DNA of 64,000 nucleotides from Xylanimonas oleitrophica (GTDB lineage Bacteria > Actinomycetota > Actinomycetes > Actinomycetales > Cellulomonadaceae), in NCBI RefSeq assembly GCF_003244315.1, contig NZ_QKWH01000002.1:186001-250000 (forward strand), written 5' to 3'. Below are positions 53,441 through 61,035 of the stretch, piece by piece. The position numbers and the translations under genes are program-made. The number at the start of each line of letters is the position of its first letter. Positions within the stretch are counted from its first letter, which is position 1. Below the pieces are notes generated by a model. The model made no database searches, had not been told where the DNA came from, and worked only from the letters and a program-made list of their open reading frames with translations.

Positions 53441-53516
53441 CCTGCGGGGACGGGGTCCGTGGGCGCCATCGAGTGTGATGTGCGAGACGCGCGCCTGCGG
53501 GCCCCCCGCACGGTCG

Positions 53517-53522
53517 TAGACT
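53517..53522 (+). promoter_or_regulatory. -10 box TAGACT of leaderless ndh promoter
   Basis: TAGACT begins exactly 12 nt before the ndh ATG and no ribosome site is seen, so the message is probably leaderless. Confidence 0.5.
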
Positions 53523-53528
53523 GAGGCC

Positions 53529-55019
53529 ATGCCTCAGAACGACCTGACCTCGGTCACCCCTGCCCAGGAGGCGGCTGCGACGCCGCGTCCGCGCAAGGTG
53601 CCCCGCATCGTGGTGCTCGGCGGCGGGTCCGTCGGCCTCTACGTGGCGCGCCGCCTGCGCAAGAAGCTCAAGAAGAGCGAGGCGGCGATCGTCGTCGTCG
53701 ACCCTCGCCCCTACATGACGTACGCGCCGTTCCTGCCCGAGGCGGGTGCCGGCTCGATCGACGCCCGTGACGTCGTCGCGCCGCACCGCCGCGCCCTCAA
53801 GGGCATCGACGTGCTCCAGGGTCGCGTCGTGGAGATCAAGCACGGCGAGAAGCGCGTCGCCATCCGCCCCGAGGAGGGCGAGGACTACGAGGTCTCCTAC
53901 GACCAGCTCGTGGTCGGCCTCGGCTCCGTCTCCCGCACGCTGCCCATCCCGGGCCTGGCCGAGACGGCGATCGGCTTCAAGAACGTGGAGGAGGCCATCG
54001 CGGTCCGCAACCACGTGCTCAACCGCATGGACGTCGCCTCGTCCACGTGGGACGCCGACCTGCGCAAGCGGATGCTGACCTTCACGTTCATCGGCGGCGG
54101 GTTCGCCGGTGTGGAGGCCATCGCCGAGATCGAGGACATGGCGCGCTACGCCACGCGCAACTACCCCACGATCGACGCCGAGGACCTGCGCTTCGTCATG
54201 ATCGAGGGCTCGGGCCGCATCCTGCCCGAGGTCTCCGAGCCCATGGGCCTGTGGGCCATGGAGGAGATGAAGAAGCGCGGCATCGAGTTCCACCTCAACA
54301 CGTTCCTCAGCTCGTGCGTCGACGGCCACGTCGTGACCTCGACGGGTGTGGAGTTCGACTCCGACACGATCGTGTGGACGGCCGGCGTCAAGGCGAACCC
54401 GGTCCTCAAGGAGGCCTCGGACCTGCCGGTCGACAAGATCGGCCGCGTCACCGTGCTGCCCACCCTCCAGGTGGCCGACGAGGACGGCACCGTGGTGCCC
54501 GACGCCTGGGCCGCCGGTGACTGCGCCGCGGTGCCGGACGTCCTCAACCCGGGCAAGTTCTGCCCGCCGAACGCGCAGCACGCGATCCGTGAGGCCACCC
54601 GTCTGGCCGACAACATCGTGGCGCAGACCAAGGGCGAGGCCCCGGTCGAGTACAAGCACAAGAGCGTCGGTGTGGTCGCCTCGCTCGGCCTGTACAAGGG
54701 CGTGGCCGAGCTGTTCGGCTTCGTGAAGCTGCGTGGCCCGCTCGCGTGGCTGGCCCACCGTGGCTACCACGTCATGGCGATGCCCACCGGCAACCGGAAG
54801 ATCCGCATCCTCATCGGCTGGATCGGCCAGTTCCTCATGGGCCGCGAGGTCATCTCGCTGGGCTCGGTGCACGACCCGCGCGACGAGTTCCGCAAGGCGG
54901 CCGTGCCGCCGAAGGCTCCGGGCGAGAAGGTCGAGCAGAAGGCCGAGTCCTCCGCGGCGACGGCCGCCGAGGGCGGCAAGGACGAGGGCGCCCCGGCCGA
55001 GGCAGTCGCCAAGCGCTGA
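53529..55019 (+). CDS. ndh: Type II NADH dehydrogenase (NDH-2)
   Basis: Single-subunit, non-proton-pumping NADH:quinone oxidoreductase on the inner face of the membrane. 496 residues. FAD-binding motif VVLGGGSVGLYVARRL (about 28-43), NAD-binding motif FIGGGFAGVEAIAEIEDMA, and W-A-A-G-D-C-A-A-V-P-D near 325 for the second FAD contact. P-P-N-A-Q-H-A-I-R-E corresponds to the quinone-site A-Q-x-A-x-Q region, with variation. Amphipathic C-terminal helices could attach it to the membrane; the last 40 residues are a charged Ala/Glu/Lys tail. It is transcribed alone. Confidence 0.93.
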   Translation: MPQNDLTSVTPAQEAAATPRPRKVPRIVVLGGGSVGLYVARRLRKKLKKSEAAIVVVDPRPYMTYAPFLPEAGAGSIDARDVVAPHRRALKGIDVLQGRVVEIKHGEKRVAIRPEEGEDYEVSYDQLVVGLGSVSRTLPIPGLAETAIGFKNVEEAIAVRNHVLNRMDVASSTWDADLRKRMLTFTFIGGGFAGVEAIAEIEDMARYATRNYPTIDAEDLRFVMIEGSGRILPEVSEPMGLWAMEEMKKRGIEFHLNTFLSSCVDGHVVTSTGVEFDSDTIVWTAGVKANPVLKEASDLPVDKIGRVTVLPTLQVADEDGTVVPDAWAAGDCAAVPDVLNPGKFCPPNAQHAIREATRLADNIVAQTKGEAPVEYKHKSVGVVASLGLYKGVAELFGFVKLRGPLAWLAHRGYHVMAMPTGNRKIRILIGWIGQFLMGREVISLGSVHDPRDEFRKAAVPPKAPGEKVEQKAESSAATAAEGGKDEGAPAEAVAKR

Positions 55020-55030
55020 CCTGCGGCGTC

Positions 55031-55080
55031 CGGCCTGACGAGCCCTGACGAGCCCTGAGGGGCTCTGACGGGCTCTGACG
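55031..55080 (+). repeat. Five TGAs at exact 10-bp spacing downstream of ndh
   Basis: TGA occurs at 55036, 55046, 55056, 55066 and 55076 within 10-bp units of the type GAGCCCTGAC, drifting to GGGCTCTGAC. It lies between the ndh stop (55017) and the terminator (55091). The period of 10 places stops in every frame. Confidence 0.8.
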
Positions 55081-55090
55081 GCGGTCACGC

Positions 55091-55131
55091 ACGACGACGG
55101 CCCGGACCTTCGTGGTCCGGGCCGTCGTCGT
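55091..55131. terminator. Strong terminator after ndh
   Basis: Perfect 18-bp arms (55091-55108, 55114-55131) with a TTCGT loop, followed by a pyrimidine-rich TCCTCCC. The best terminator in the window. Confidence 0.85.
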
Positions 55132-55228
55132 TCCTCCCGGGACTGACCGCGGGGGAGAGGTAGCGTCGGTGCCCGACGGTGTCGTGCCCGTGCGGGTGCG
55201 AGCCCGGCTCGCCCCGCGCGAGCGTCGA

Positions 55229-55302
55229 GCCCCCGTAGCCCAACTGGCAGAGGCAGCCGGCTTAAACCCGGCCGAGTCCCGGTTCGAACCCGGGCGGGGG
55301 CA
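55229..55302 (+). tRNA. tRNA with anticodon TAA (Leu codon UUA), class I size
   Basis: Complete cloverleaf: acceptor GCCCCCG (55229-55235) with CGGGGGC (55295-55301) and discriminator A; D stem GCC/GGC; anticodon stem GCCGG/CCGGC around loop CTTAAAC, giving T33, anticodon TAA and A37; T stem CCCGG/CCGGG around TTCGAAC. The variable region is only CGAGT, whereas bacterial tRNA-Leu normally has a long variable arm. So the anticodon says leucine but the shape is class I. CCA is not encoded (CACT follows). Confidence 0.85.
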
Positions 55303-55305
55303 CTG

Positions 55306-55965
55306 TCACGCGTCGTTGTCCGGGCCCACCACGGGGAACGCGTTGAAGTGGATCTGGGTCGCCACGGCGCCGGGCACGTCACGCCGGCCGAGCAGCGGGG
55401 CGATGTGCTCCTCCTCGAACCGTTGCCAGGCGTCGATCACGCGCTCGAGCTCCTCGGGCGTCGCGTGGAGGTTGAGCGTCGCGAGGGTGGTGGAGTGGCG
55501 CCAGCGCTCGCGCGCCTCGTCGTCCTGCTTGCCGGCCCAGCGCAGGAACGCCACGAGCTTCTCCTGGCGGGCGCGCTCGAACTCGAGGTTGACGAGGTCG
55601 GCGGCCATGGCCGTCCCGGCGTCGGTGGCCACGTCGCCGGAGATGGCGAAGCCGCCGGGGACCCGTTCCCACCAGCGCTCCCGCGCGGTGCCCTTGCCCT
55701 CGACCTCGCGGACGAAGCCGTGCTTCTCGAGCTGGCGCAGGTGATAGCTGGTGGCGCCGCTGGACTCGCCGACGAGCTGGGCGAGACCGCTCGCGGTCAG
55801 GGTCTGGTGGGTGCCGAGCAGGTCCAGGATCCGTACCCGCAGCGGGTGGGCCAGCGCCTTGAGGGCGGCCGGTCCGACCGCGGCCGGCTCCTGAGCGTTC
55901 CCGGGAGCCGGCACCAGGGCGTCGGGGGAGGGGGCCACTGCGTCGTCGCTCGGCGAGGTGCTCAC
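55306..55965 (-). CDS. ArsR-type winged-helix transcriptional regulator
   Basis: 219 residues. After a Pro/Ala-rich start, the ArsR-like domain covers about 35-110: ALAHPLRVRILDLLGTHQTL, the recognition helix GATSYHLRQLEKHGFV and the wing E-V-E-G-K-G-T-A-R-E-R-W-W. The C-terminal half is helical and unique. No metal-binding Cys pair is seen, so metal sensing is unlikely. It probably controls the divergent MFS exporter at 56422. The GTG at 55965 is the only plausible start. It lies 14 bp downstream of a small gene on the same strand. Confidence 0.87.
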   Translation of the reverse strand: MSTSPSDDAVAPSPDALVPAPGNAQEPAAVGPAALKALAHPLRVRILDLLGTHQTLTASGLAQLVGESSGATSYHLRQLEKHGFVREVEGKGTARERWWERVPGGFAISGDVATDAGTAMAADLVNLEFERARQEKLVAFLRWAGKQDDEARERWRHSTTLATLNLHATPEELERVIDAWQRFEEEHIAPLLGRRDVPGAVATQIHFNAFPVVGPDNDA

Positions 55966-55979
55966 GTGCTGACCGTACG

Positions 55980-56225
55980 TCAGCGGAGGGTGAGCGGGTG
56001 AACCTGGGCGGCGTTGTCGCGGCGGCGCTCGAGGGCAGCGTCGCGGTAGGTGTCGCGGGCGCCGGAGGCCAGGGCGCGGGCCGCGCGCTCGGCGCGTGCT
56101 GCGGCGCGGCGGCGGCCGGCCTCGGCCAGTGCCTGGCCGGCGAGGACGAGCGCGCGGTCGAGGCCGTGCAGCTCGGTACGGGTGGTGCTGCGGGTGGGGT
56201 ACAGGGCGACTGCGTGGGCGTTCAT
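55980..56225 (-). CDS. Small basic protein of unknown function
   Basis: 81 residues beginning M-N-A-H-A-V-A-L-Y-P-T-R-S, then an Ala/Arg-rich helix (about 20-75). No membrane segment. The ATG at 56225 has GGAG 6 nt upstream, and the gene is directly followed by the ArsR-type regulator gene, suggesting a shared transcript starting in the AT-rich region at 56281-56370. No family recognised. Confidence 0.55.
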   Translation of the reverse strand: MNAHAVALYPTRSTTRTELHGLDRALVLAGQALAEAGRRRAAARAERAARALASGARDTYRDAALERRRDNAAQVHPLTLR

Positions 56226-56286
56226 CGTTGCTCCGGATCTTCTCCTCAGGCGGAGGTGGTGCTGGGGACGGCACCAGCGTACGAGC

Positions 56287-56383
56287 GCAAAGATCTCTTT
56301 GCAAGCGTTTATTTGCAATCAGTTCTTGGCAACCATCCATACAGGGAAGGTAATTGCCTTGGGCAACCAAAAGGGCGTAGCGT
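56287..56383. promoter_or_regulatory. AT-rich control region with several palindromes before the MFS gene
   Basis: GCAAAGATCTCTTTGC (56287-56302) is a perfect palindrome. TTGCAA occurs at 56299 and 56313, TTGGCAA at 56326, and TTGCC-TTG-GGCAA (56354-56366) is another palindrome. The last includes the -35 (TTGCCT, 56354-56359) of a promoter with -10 TAGCGT (56378-56383, 18-bp spacer). The recurring TTGC...GCAA pattern is a good candidate operator series for the nearby ArsR-type regulator. Confidence 0.6.
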
Positions 56384-56421
56384 GGAAGCCGACCCCACCC
56401 CTCCCGAAGGAGCGCTCCCCG

Positions 56422-57669
56422 TTGCCCAGCACGCGCCACGAACCCCACCGGACAGCGATCTACGCGACCGCCCTGACCGCCTTCTTCGCCATCGCCGGCA
56501 TCGCTGTCGTGGACCCCATCCTTCCCGCGATCGGGGAGGAGATCGGCGCCACCACCTGGCAGATCGAGCTGCTGTTCACCGCCTACATCGCCGTCATGGC
56601 GATCTTCATGATCCCCGTCACGGTGGCCACGGGGCGTTTCGGGTACAAGAAGATCCTCGCCGCCGGCGTCGGGCTCGTGGCCGTGGCCGCCATCAGCGCG
56701 TCGCTCGTCGGGTCGATCGGCGCGCTCGCCGCGCTGCGCGGGCTGTGGGGCCTGGGCAACGCCATGTTCTTCGTCACCGCGATGGTGCTGCTCATCTCGC
56801 TGGCCAGCGACCGCGAGTGGGTCGTGGAGCTCTACGAGACCTGCCTCGGCCTGGGATTCGCGCTCGGCCCTCTGCTGGGCGGCCTCCTCGGCCAGATCTC
56901 GTGGCGCGTGCCGTTCTTCGCCTGCGGCATCTTCATGATCGGCGCCCTGGTGCTCTCGGTCACGCGCCTCAAGGACCCGGCCGAGCCGCCGGCGCCTCTC
57001 ACGTTCGCCCGTGCCTTCACGCCGTTCCGCCGGCCGGCCTTCCGGATCCTGTCGGTGATCGTCGCCACGTACAACTTCGTGTTCTTCACCGTCCTGGGCT
57101 TCGCCCCGGTGGCGCTGGGCCTCGACGTCGTGCCGCTCGGACTGGTCTTCACCGGCTGGGGCGTCGGCCTCGCCGTGGGCATCCTCGTCGTCGGGCACCG
57201 CGCGGCCCACCGCCTGGGCGCCGTGCAGACCGTGGGGCTGGCGATGATCGTGCTGCTCGCCACCCTCGTGGGCATGGCGCTCTCGCCCGCCACCTGGTTC
57301 TCCGTCGTCGTGATCGTGGTGTCCGGGCTGTGCATGGGGGTCATGAACGCCAACGTGACCGACCTGGCGCTGGCCGTGGGGGACCCGGAGCGGCGGGTCA
57401 CCACCGGGTCGTTCAACCTGGTGCGCTGGGGCTTCGCCGCGCCCGCCCCGGTGGTCTCGGGCCTGCTGGCCGAGCACGTGAGCCTCGCCTCGCCGTTCTG
57501 GGTGGGGGCTGCAGTCCTGACCGTGGGCGTGCTGACCTTCCTCTTCCTGGGGCACCGGGTCGCGGCACCGCTGGGGGAGCGGCACCTGTGGCACCGGGCG
57601 CCCGCCGGGGCGGGCGCGCGGGTCCGGGCGGTGGAGGGGGCTCCGGAGGGGGTCATGGCCGAGCTGTAG
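56422..57669 (+). CDS. MFS transporter (drug-exporter type)
   Basis: 415 residues in 12 hydrophobic segments. The first segment contains A-I-A-G-I-A-V-V-D-P-I-L-P-A-I-G, and the loop 2-3 motif A G-R-F-G-Y-K-K follows V-A-T, as in the DHA1-like exporters. Substrate unknown. The TTG at 56422 is chosen because AAGGAG lies 9 nt upstream and the only earlier candidates fall inside the -10 region (TAGCGT, 56378) or AT-rich operator. It is divergent from the ArsR-type regulator unit, which probably represses it. Confidence 0.85.
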   Translation: MPSTRHEPHRTAIYATALTAFFAIAGIAVVDPILPAIGEEIGATTWQIELLFTAYIAVMAIFMIPVTVATGRFGYKKILAAGVGLVAVAAISASLVGSIGALAALRGLWGLGNAMFFVTAMVLLISLASDREWVVELYETCLGLGFALGPLLGGLLGQISWRVPFFACGIFMIGALVLSVTRLKDPAEPPAPLTFARAFTPFRRPAFRILSVIVATYNFVFFTVLGFAPVALGLDVVPLGLVFTGWGVGLAVGILVVGHRAAHRLGAVQTVGLAMIVLLATLVGMALSPATWFSVVVIVVSGLCMGVMNANVTDLALAVGDPERRVTTGSFNLVRWGFAAPAPVVSGLLAEHVSLASPFWVGAAVLTVGVLTFLFLGHRVAAPLGERHLWHRAPAGAGARVRAVEGAPEGVMAEL

Positions 57670-57723
57670 GGCGGGCCCCACAGTGGCGTGGGTCACATGC
57701 CCCGGGCGACGGAGCCGGGAACC

Positions 57724-57753
57724 GTGCCGGACCCGGCACCGTTCACGTAGCGT
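57724..57753 (+). promoter_or_regulatory. RND exporter promoter with GTGCCGG-AC-CCGGCAC palindrome
   Basis: A perfect 7-bp inverted repeat (57724-57739) occupies the -35 region of a promoter whose -10 is TAGCGT (57748-57753). Such placement fits repressor control. The regulator is not encoded next to it. Confidence 0.5.
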
Positions 57754-57812
57754 CCTCACCGCCCGTCCACGACAGCGCCGTCGTGTGCACCTCCGCCACG
57801 ACTGGAGTGCTC

Positions 57813-60800
57813 GTGTCCCAACTCGCCCGGCTTTCCCTGGCCAACCGCGCCGTGGTGGCGCTGACGACGGTCGCCGTGTTCCTCCTGGGCCTCGTCAGCC
57901 TCGGCTCCCTCAAGCAGGAGCTCATCCCGTCGCTGCAGATCCCGCAGGCGGCCGTCGTCGCCGTCTATCCCGGGGCCGCCCCCGACGTCGTCGCCGACCA
58001 GGTGAGCGAACCGCTCGAGGAGGCCGTCCGGGGTGTCGAGGGCGTCGAGGCGGTCCGCTCCACCTCGTCCACCTCGATGTCGGTCACCACCGTCGAGCTG
58101 ACCTACGGCACCGACATGGACGCCGCCGCGGCCCAGCTGCGCGGCGCCGTGGACGACGCGCGCCGCAGCCTGCCGCAGGACGTCGACCCGCAGGTCGTCA
58201 CCGGGTCCGTCGACGACCTGCCCGTGGTCCAGCTCGCCGTCTCCCGCACGGAGGGCGGGGCCGACGGCGCCGCCCTGGCCGCGTTCGTCCAGGACACCGT
58301 GGTGCCGCGCCTGCAGGAGGTGGCCGACGTCCGCTCGGTCAGCGTCTCCGGCGTGGCCGAGCAGCAGGTCGTCATCGACCCGGACCACGCGGCCCTCGCC
58401 GGGGCCGGCCTGAGCGTCACCGACCTGGGCAGCCTCCTCGAGGACAACGGCGTGGTGCTGCCGGCCGGCACCGTCACCGACGGCGACAAGGAGCTCAGCG
58501 TCCAGGTGGGCGCCCCGCTCGCCAGCGTCGACGAGCTGCGCGCCCTGCCGCTCGTCTCTCCCGCCGCCGCGCCCGGCTCCGCCCCCGTCACCCTCGGTGA
58601 CGTCGCCGAGGTCACCGCCGGGCCCGCAGACCCGACGTCGTACTCCCGCCTCGACGGCGAGCCCTCGCTCGGAGTCGCCATCACCAAGACCCCCCAGGGC
58701 AACACCGTCGAGGTGTCGCACGCCGTCGCCGACGCCCTCGACGAGCTGCAGCCGGCGCTGGACGCCGCCGGCGTGCGCACGGCGGTCGTCTTCGACCAGG
58801 CCCCCTTCATCGAGGAGTCGATCCACGGGCTCGCCACCGAGGGCGGGCTCGGCCTGATCTTCGCCGTCGTGGTGATCCTGCTCTTCCTCGCGTCGATCCC
58901 CTCGACGCTCGTGTCCGCGATCTCGATCCCGCTGTCGCTCGCCGTGACGTTCGTGGTCATGAACCTCACCGGCTACACGCTCAACATCCTGACGCTCGGC
59001 GCCATGACCATCGCCATCGGGCGCGTGGTCGACGACTCGATCGTCGTCATCGAGAACATCAAGCGGCACCAGTCGTACGGCGAGGACAAGCGCAGCGCCA
59101 TCCTCACCGCCGTGCGCGAGGTCGGTGGCGCTATCACCTCCTCGACCGTCTGCACCGTGGCCGTGTTCGCCCCCATCGGGTTCGTCACCGGCATGGTCGG
59201 CGAGCTGTTCCGCCCGTTCGCCATGACCATCGCCATCGCCATGCTGTCCTCGCTGGTCGTGGCCCTCATGGTGGTGCCGGTGCTGGCCTACTGGTTCCTG
59301 CGCAGCCCGCAGGTCGCCTCGGCCGAGGACGGCGCCGCCCTGCGCGAGGCCGCCGAGGCCAAGGAGCGCCGCGGCCTGTGGCAGCGCGCCTACGTGCCCT
59401 CGCTGGCTGCCTCGCTGCGCCGTCCGTGGGCCGTGGTGGGCGTCGCCGTCGTCGTCCTGGCCGGGACGGGGGTGCTCGTCCCGCGCATGGAGACCAGCTT
59501 CATCGGCGACTCCGGCCAGAACACCCTCAACGTGACCCAGACCTTCGAGGCGGGCACCGCGCTCGAGACGCAGGACGCCGGCGCGCGCGACGTCGAGGAC
59601 GTCCTGGCCGGCGTGCCCGGCGTCGAGACGGTCCAGTCCACCGTCGGCAACGGCGGCGACCCCATGGCAGCCATGTTCGGCGGTGGCGGGGCGAACCGTG
59701 CCACCTTCGCGGTGACCCTCGGGGGCGACGTCGACGGCGAGGAGACGCGCGCCGCCGTCCGCGACGCGCTGGCCGCGGCCGGCGTCCCGGGCGACATCGA
59801 GGTCAGCGGCGGCGACTCCGGCTTCGGGTCCTCCACCGTGGACCTCGTGGTCACCGCGCCCGACGGCGACGCCCTCGCCGCCGCGGCGGAGCAGGTGGCC
59901 GACGCCGCCCGGGACGTCGACGGCGTGGCCGAGGTGACCAGCAACCTCGCCGCCGCGCAGGAGACCGTGCGGGTCACGGTCGACCGGGCGGCGGCCGCCG
60001 CAGCCGGGCTGACGGAGACCCAGGTCAACGGCATCGTCGTCGGCACCGCCACCGACCGCACCCTGGGTCAGGTCGACCTCGGCGACGGACCGGTCGACGT
60101 GGTCGTGGCCGCCGACGCCGCACCGCAGACGGTCGCCGACCTCGAGCAGGTGGCCCTGCCCGGCCCGGCCGGTCCCGTGCCGCTGGTCCAGGTGGCCACC
60201 GTCGAGGTGGTGGACTCCCCGGCGTCGGTTACCCGCGCCGACGGGCGCCGCTCGGCCACCGTGGCGGTCACGCCCGCCGGCCAGGACCTCGGCTCCCTCA
60301 CGACGGCGCTGACCACCGCCGTCGACGGGCTCGAGCTGCCGGCCGGCGCCGACGTCACCGTGGGCGGCGTCGCAGCCGACCAGGCAGAGGCGTTCGCCGA
60401 CCTGGGCCTGGCGCTGCTGGCGGCGATCGCGATCGTCTACGTGGTCATGGTGGGCACCTTCCGCTCGCTGGTGCAGCCGCTGATCCTCATGGTCTCGGTG
60501 CCGTTCGCCGCCACGGGCGCTCTGCTGGCGCTGCTCGTCACCGGGACGCCGCTGGGCGTGCCCGCCCTCATCGGCGTGCTGATGCTGGTCGGCATCGTGG
60601 TCTCGAACGCCATCGTGCTCATCGACCTCATCAACCAGTACCGGGAGCGGGGCCGCACGCTCGACGACGCCGTGGCCGAGGGGGCGCGCAAGCGCCTGCG
60701 TCCCATCGTCATGACGGCGGCGGCGACGATCTTCGCCCTGACGCCGATGGCCCTGGGCGTCACGGGTGGCGGGTCGTTCATCAGCCGACCGCTCGCCCTC

Positions 60801-60959
60801 GTGGTGATCGGCGGCCTGCTCTCCTCGACGCTGCTGACGCTCTACGTGGTGCCGGCCATCTACGTGCTCGTCGAGCGCAGCAAGGAGCGCCGGGGGGCCC
60901 GACGGCGTCCGGCGCCCGTGGTCGACGGGGAGGCGGCCGGAGCGCCCGCCGGCGCCTGA
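57813..60959 (+). CDS. RND-superfamily efflux permease (AcrB/HAE1-like)
   Basis: 1048 residues with the AcrB plan: one hydrophobic segment at the start, a large extracytoplasmic loop (about 35-335), six segments (about 340-550), a second large loop (about 560-860) and five or six more segments. The proton-relay region IGRVVDDSIVVIENIKRH (segment 4, paired Asp) and G-I-V-V-S-N-A-I-V-L-I-D-L-I-N are present. AcrB relatives normally work with a periplasmic adaptor and outer-membrane channel; neither is encoded here and a monoderm would lack the latter, so it probably works alone or with an unknown partner. The GTG at 57813 has GGAG 6 nt upstream. Substrate unknown. Confidence 0.9.
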   Translation: MSQLARLSLANRAVVALTTVAVFLLGLVSLGSLKQELIPSLQIPQAAVVAVYPGAAPDVVADQVSEPLEEAVRGVEGVEAVRSTSSTSMSVTTVELTYGTDMDAAAAQLRGAVDDARRSLPQDVDPQVVTGSVDDLPVVQLAVSRTEGGADGAALAAFVQDTVVPRLQEVADVRSVSVSGVAEQQVVIDPDHAALAGAGLSVTDLGSLLEDNGVVLPAGTVTDGDKELSVQVGAPLASVDELRALPLVSPAAAPGSAPVTLGDVAEVTAGPADPTSYSRLDGEPSLGVAITKTPQGNTVEVSHAVADALDELQPALDAAGVRTAVVFDQAPFIEESIHGLATEGGLGLIFAVVVILLFLASIPSTLVSAISIPLSLAVTFVVMNLTGYTLNILTLGAMTIAIGRVVDDSIVVIENIKRHQSYGEDKRSAILTAVREVGGAITSSTVCTVAVFAPIGFVTGMVGELFRPFAMTIAIAMLSSLVVALMVVPVLAYWFLRSPQVASAEDGAALREAAEAKERRGLWQRAYVPSLAASLRRPWAVVGVAVVVLAGTGVLVPRMETSFIGDSGQNTLNVTQTFEAGTALETQDAGARDVEDVLAGVPGVETVQSTVGNGGDPMAAMFGGGGANRATFAVTLGGDVDGEETRAAVRDALAAAGVPGDIEVSGGDSGFGSSTVDLVVTAPDGDALAAAAEQVADAARDVDGVAEVTSNLAAAQETVRVTVDRAAAAAAGLTETQVNGIVVGTATDRTLGQVDLGDGPVDVVVAADAAPQTVADLEQVALPGPAGPVPLVQVATVEVVDSPASVTRADGRRSATVAVTPAGQDLGSLTTALTTAVDGLELPAGADVTVGGVAADQAEAFADLGLALLAAIAIVYVVMVGTFRSLVQPLILMVSVPFAATGALLALLVTGTPLGVPALIGVLMLVGIVVSNAIVLIDLINQYRERGRTLDDAVAEGARKRLRPIVMTAAATIFALTPMALGVTGGGSFISRPLALVVIGGLLSSTLLTLYVVPAIYVLVERSKERRGARRRPAPVVDGEAAGAPAGA

Positions 60960-60980
60960 CCGCGCCTGACCGCGCCTGAC
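60951..60980 (+). repeat. 10-bp tandem repeat with TGA at the RND gene stop
   Basis: Three units of GCGCCTGACC follow each other; the stop TGA (60957) is repeated at 60967 and 60977, again at exact 10-bp spacing. Confidence 0.8.
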
Positions 60981-61027
60981 CGCTCGCCGGGACGGCACCG
61001 CCCGTGGTGGTGCCGTCCCGGCGAGCG
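60981..61027. terminator. Bidirectional terminator between RND and catalase genes
   Basis: Perfect 19-bp arms (60981-60999, 61009-61027) with a 9-nt loop, placed between two converging genes (stops at 60959 and 61036). Confidence 0.8.
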
Positions 61028-61035
61028 CGTCGGCG

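Noticed and set aside
55229-55302. tRNA as an attachment site for an integrated element
   Set aside because: I saw no duplicate of the tRNA 3' end nearby and no integrase gene; downstream genes are ordinary.
57756-60998. A 1080-codon open frame on the - strand opposite the RND exporter
   Set aside because: Composition is His/Asp/Gly-rich with no domain, and the + strand frame is a full-length AcrB-like protein.
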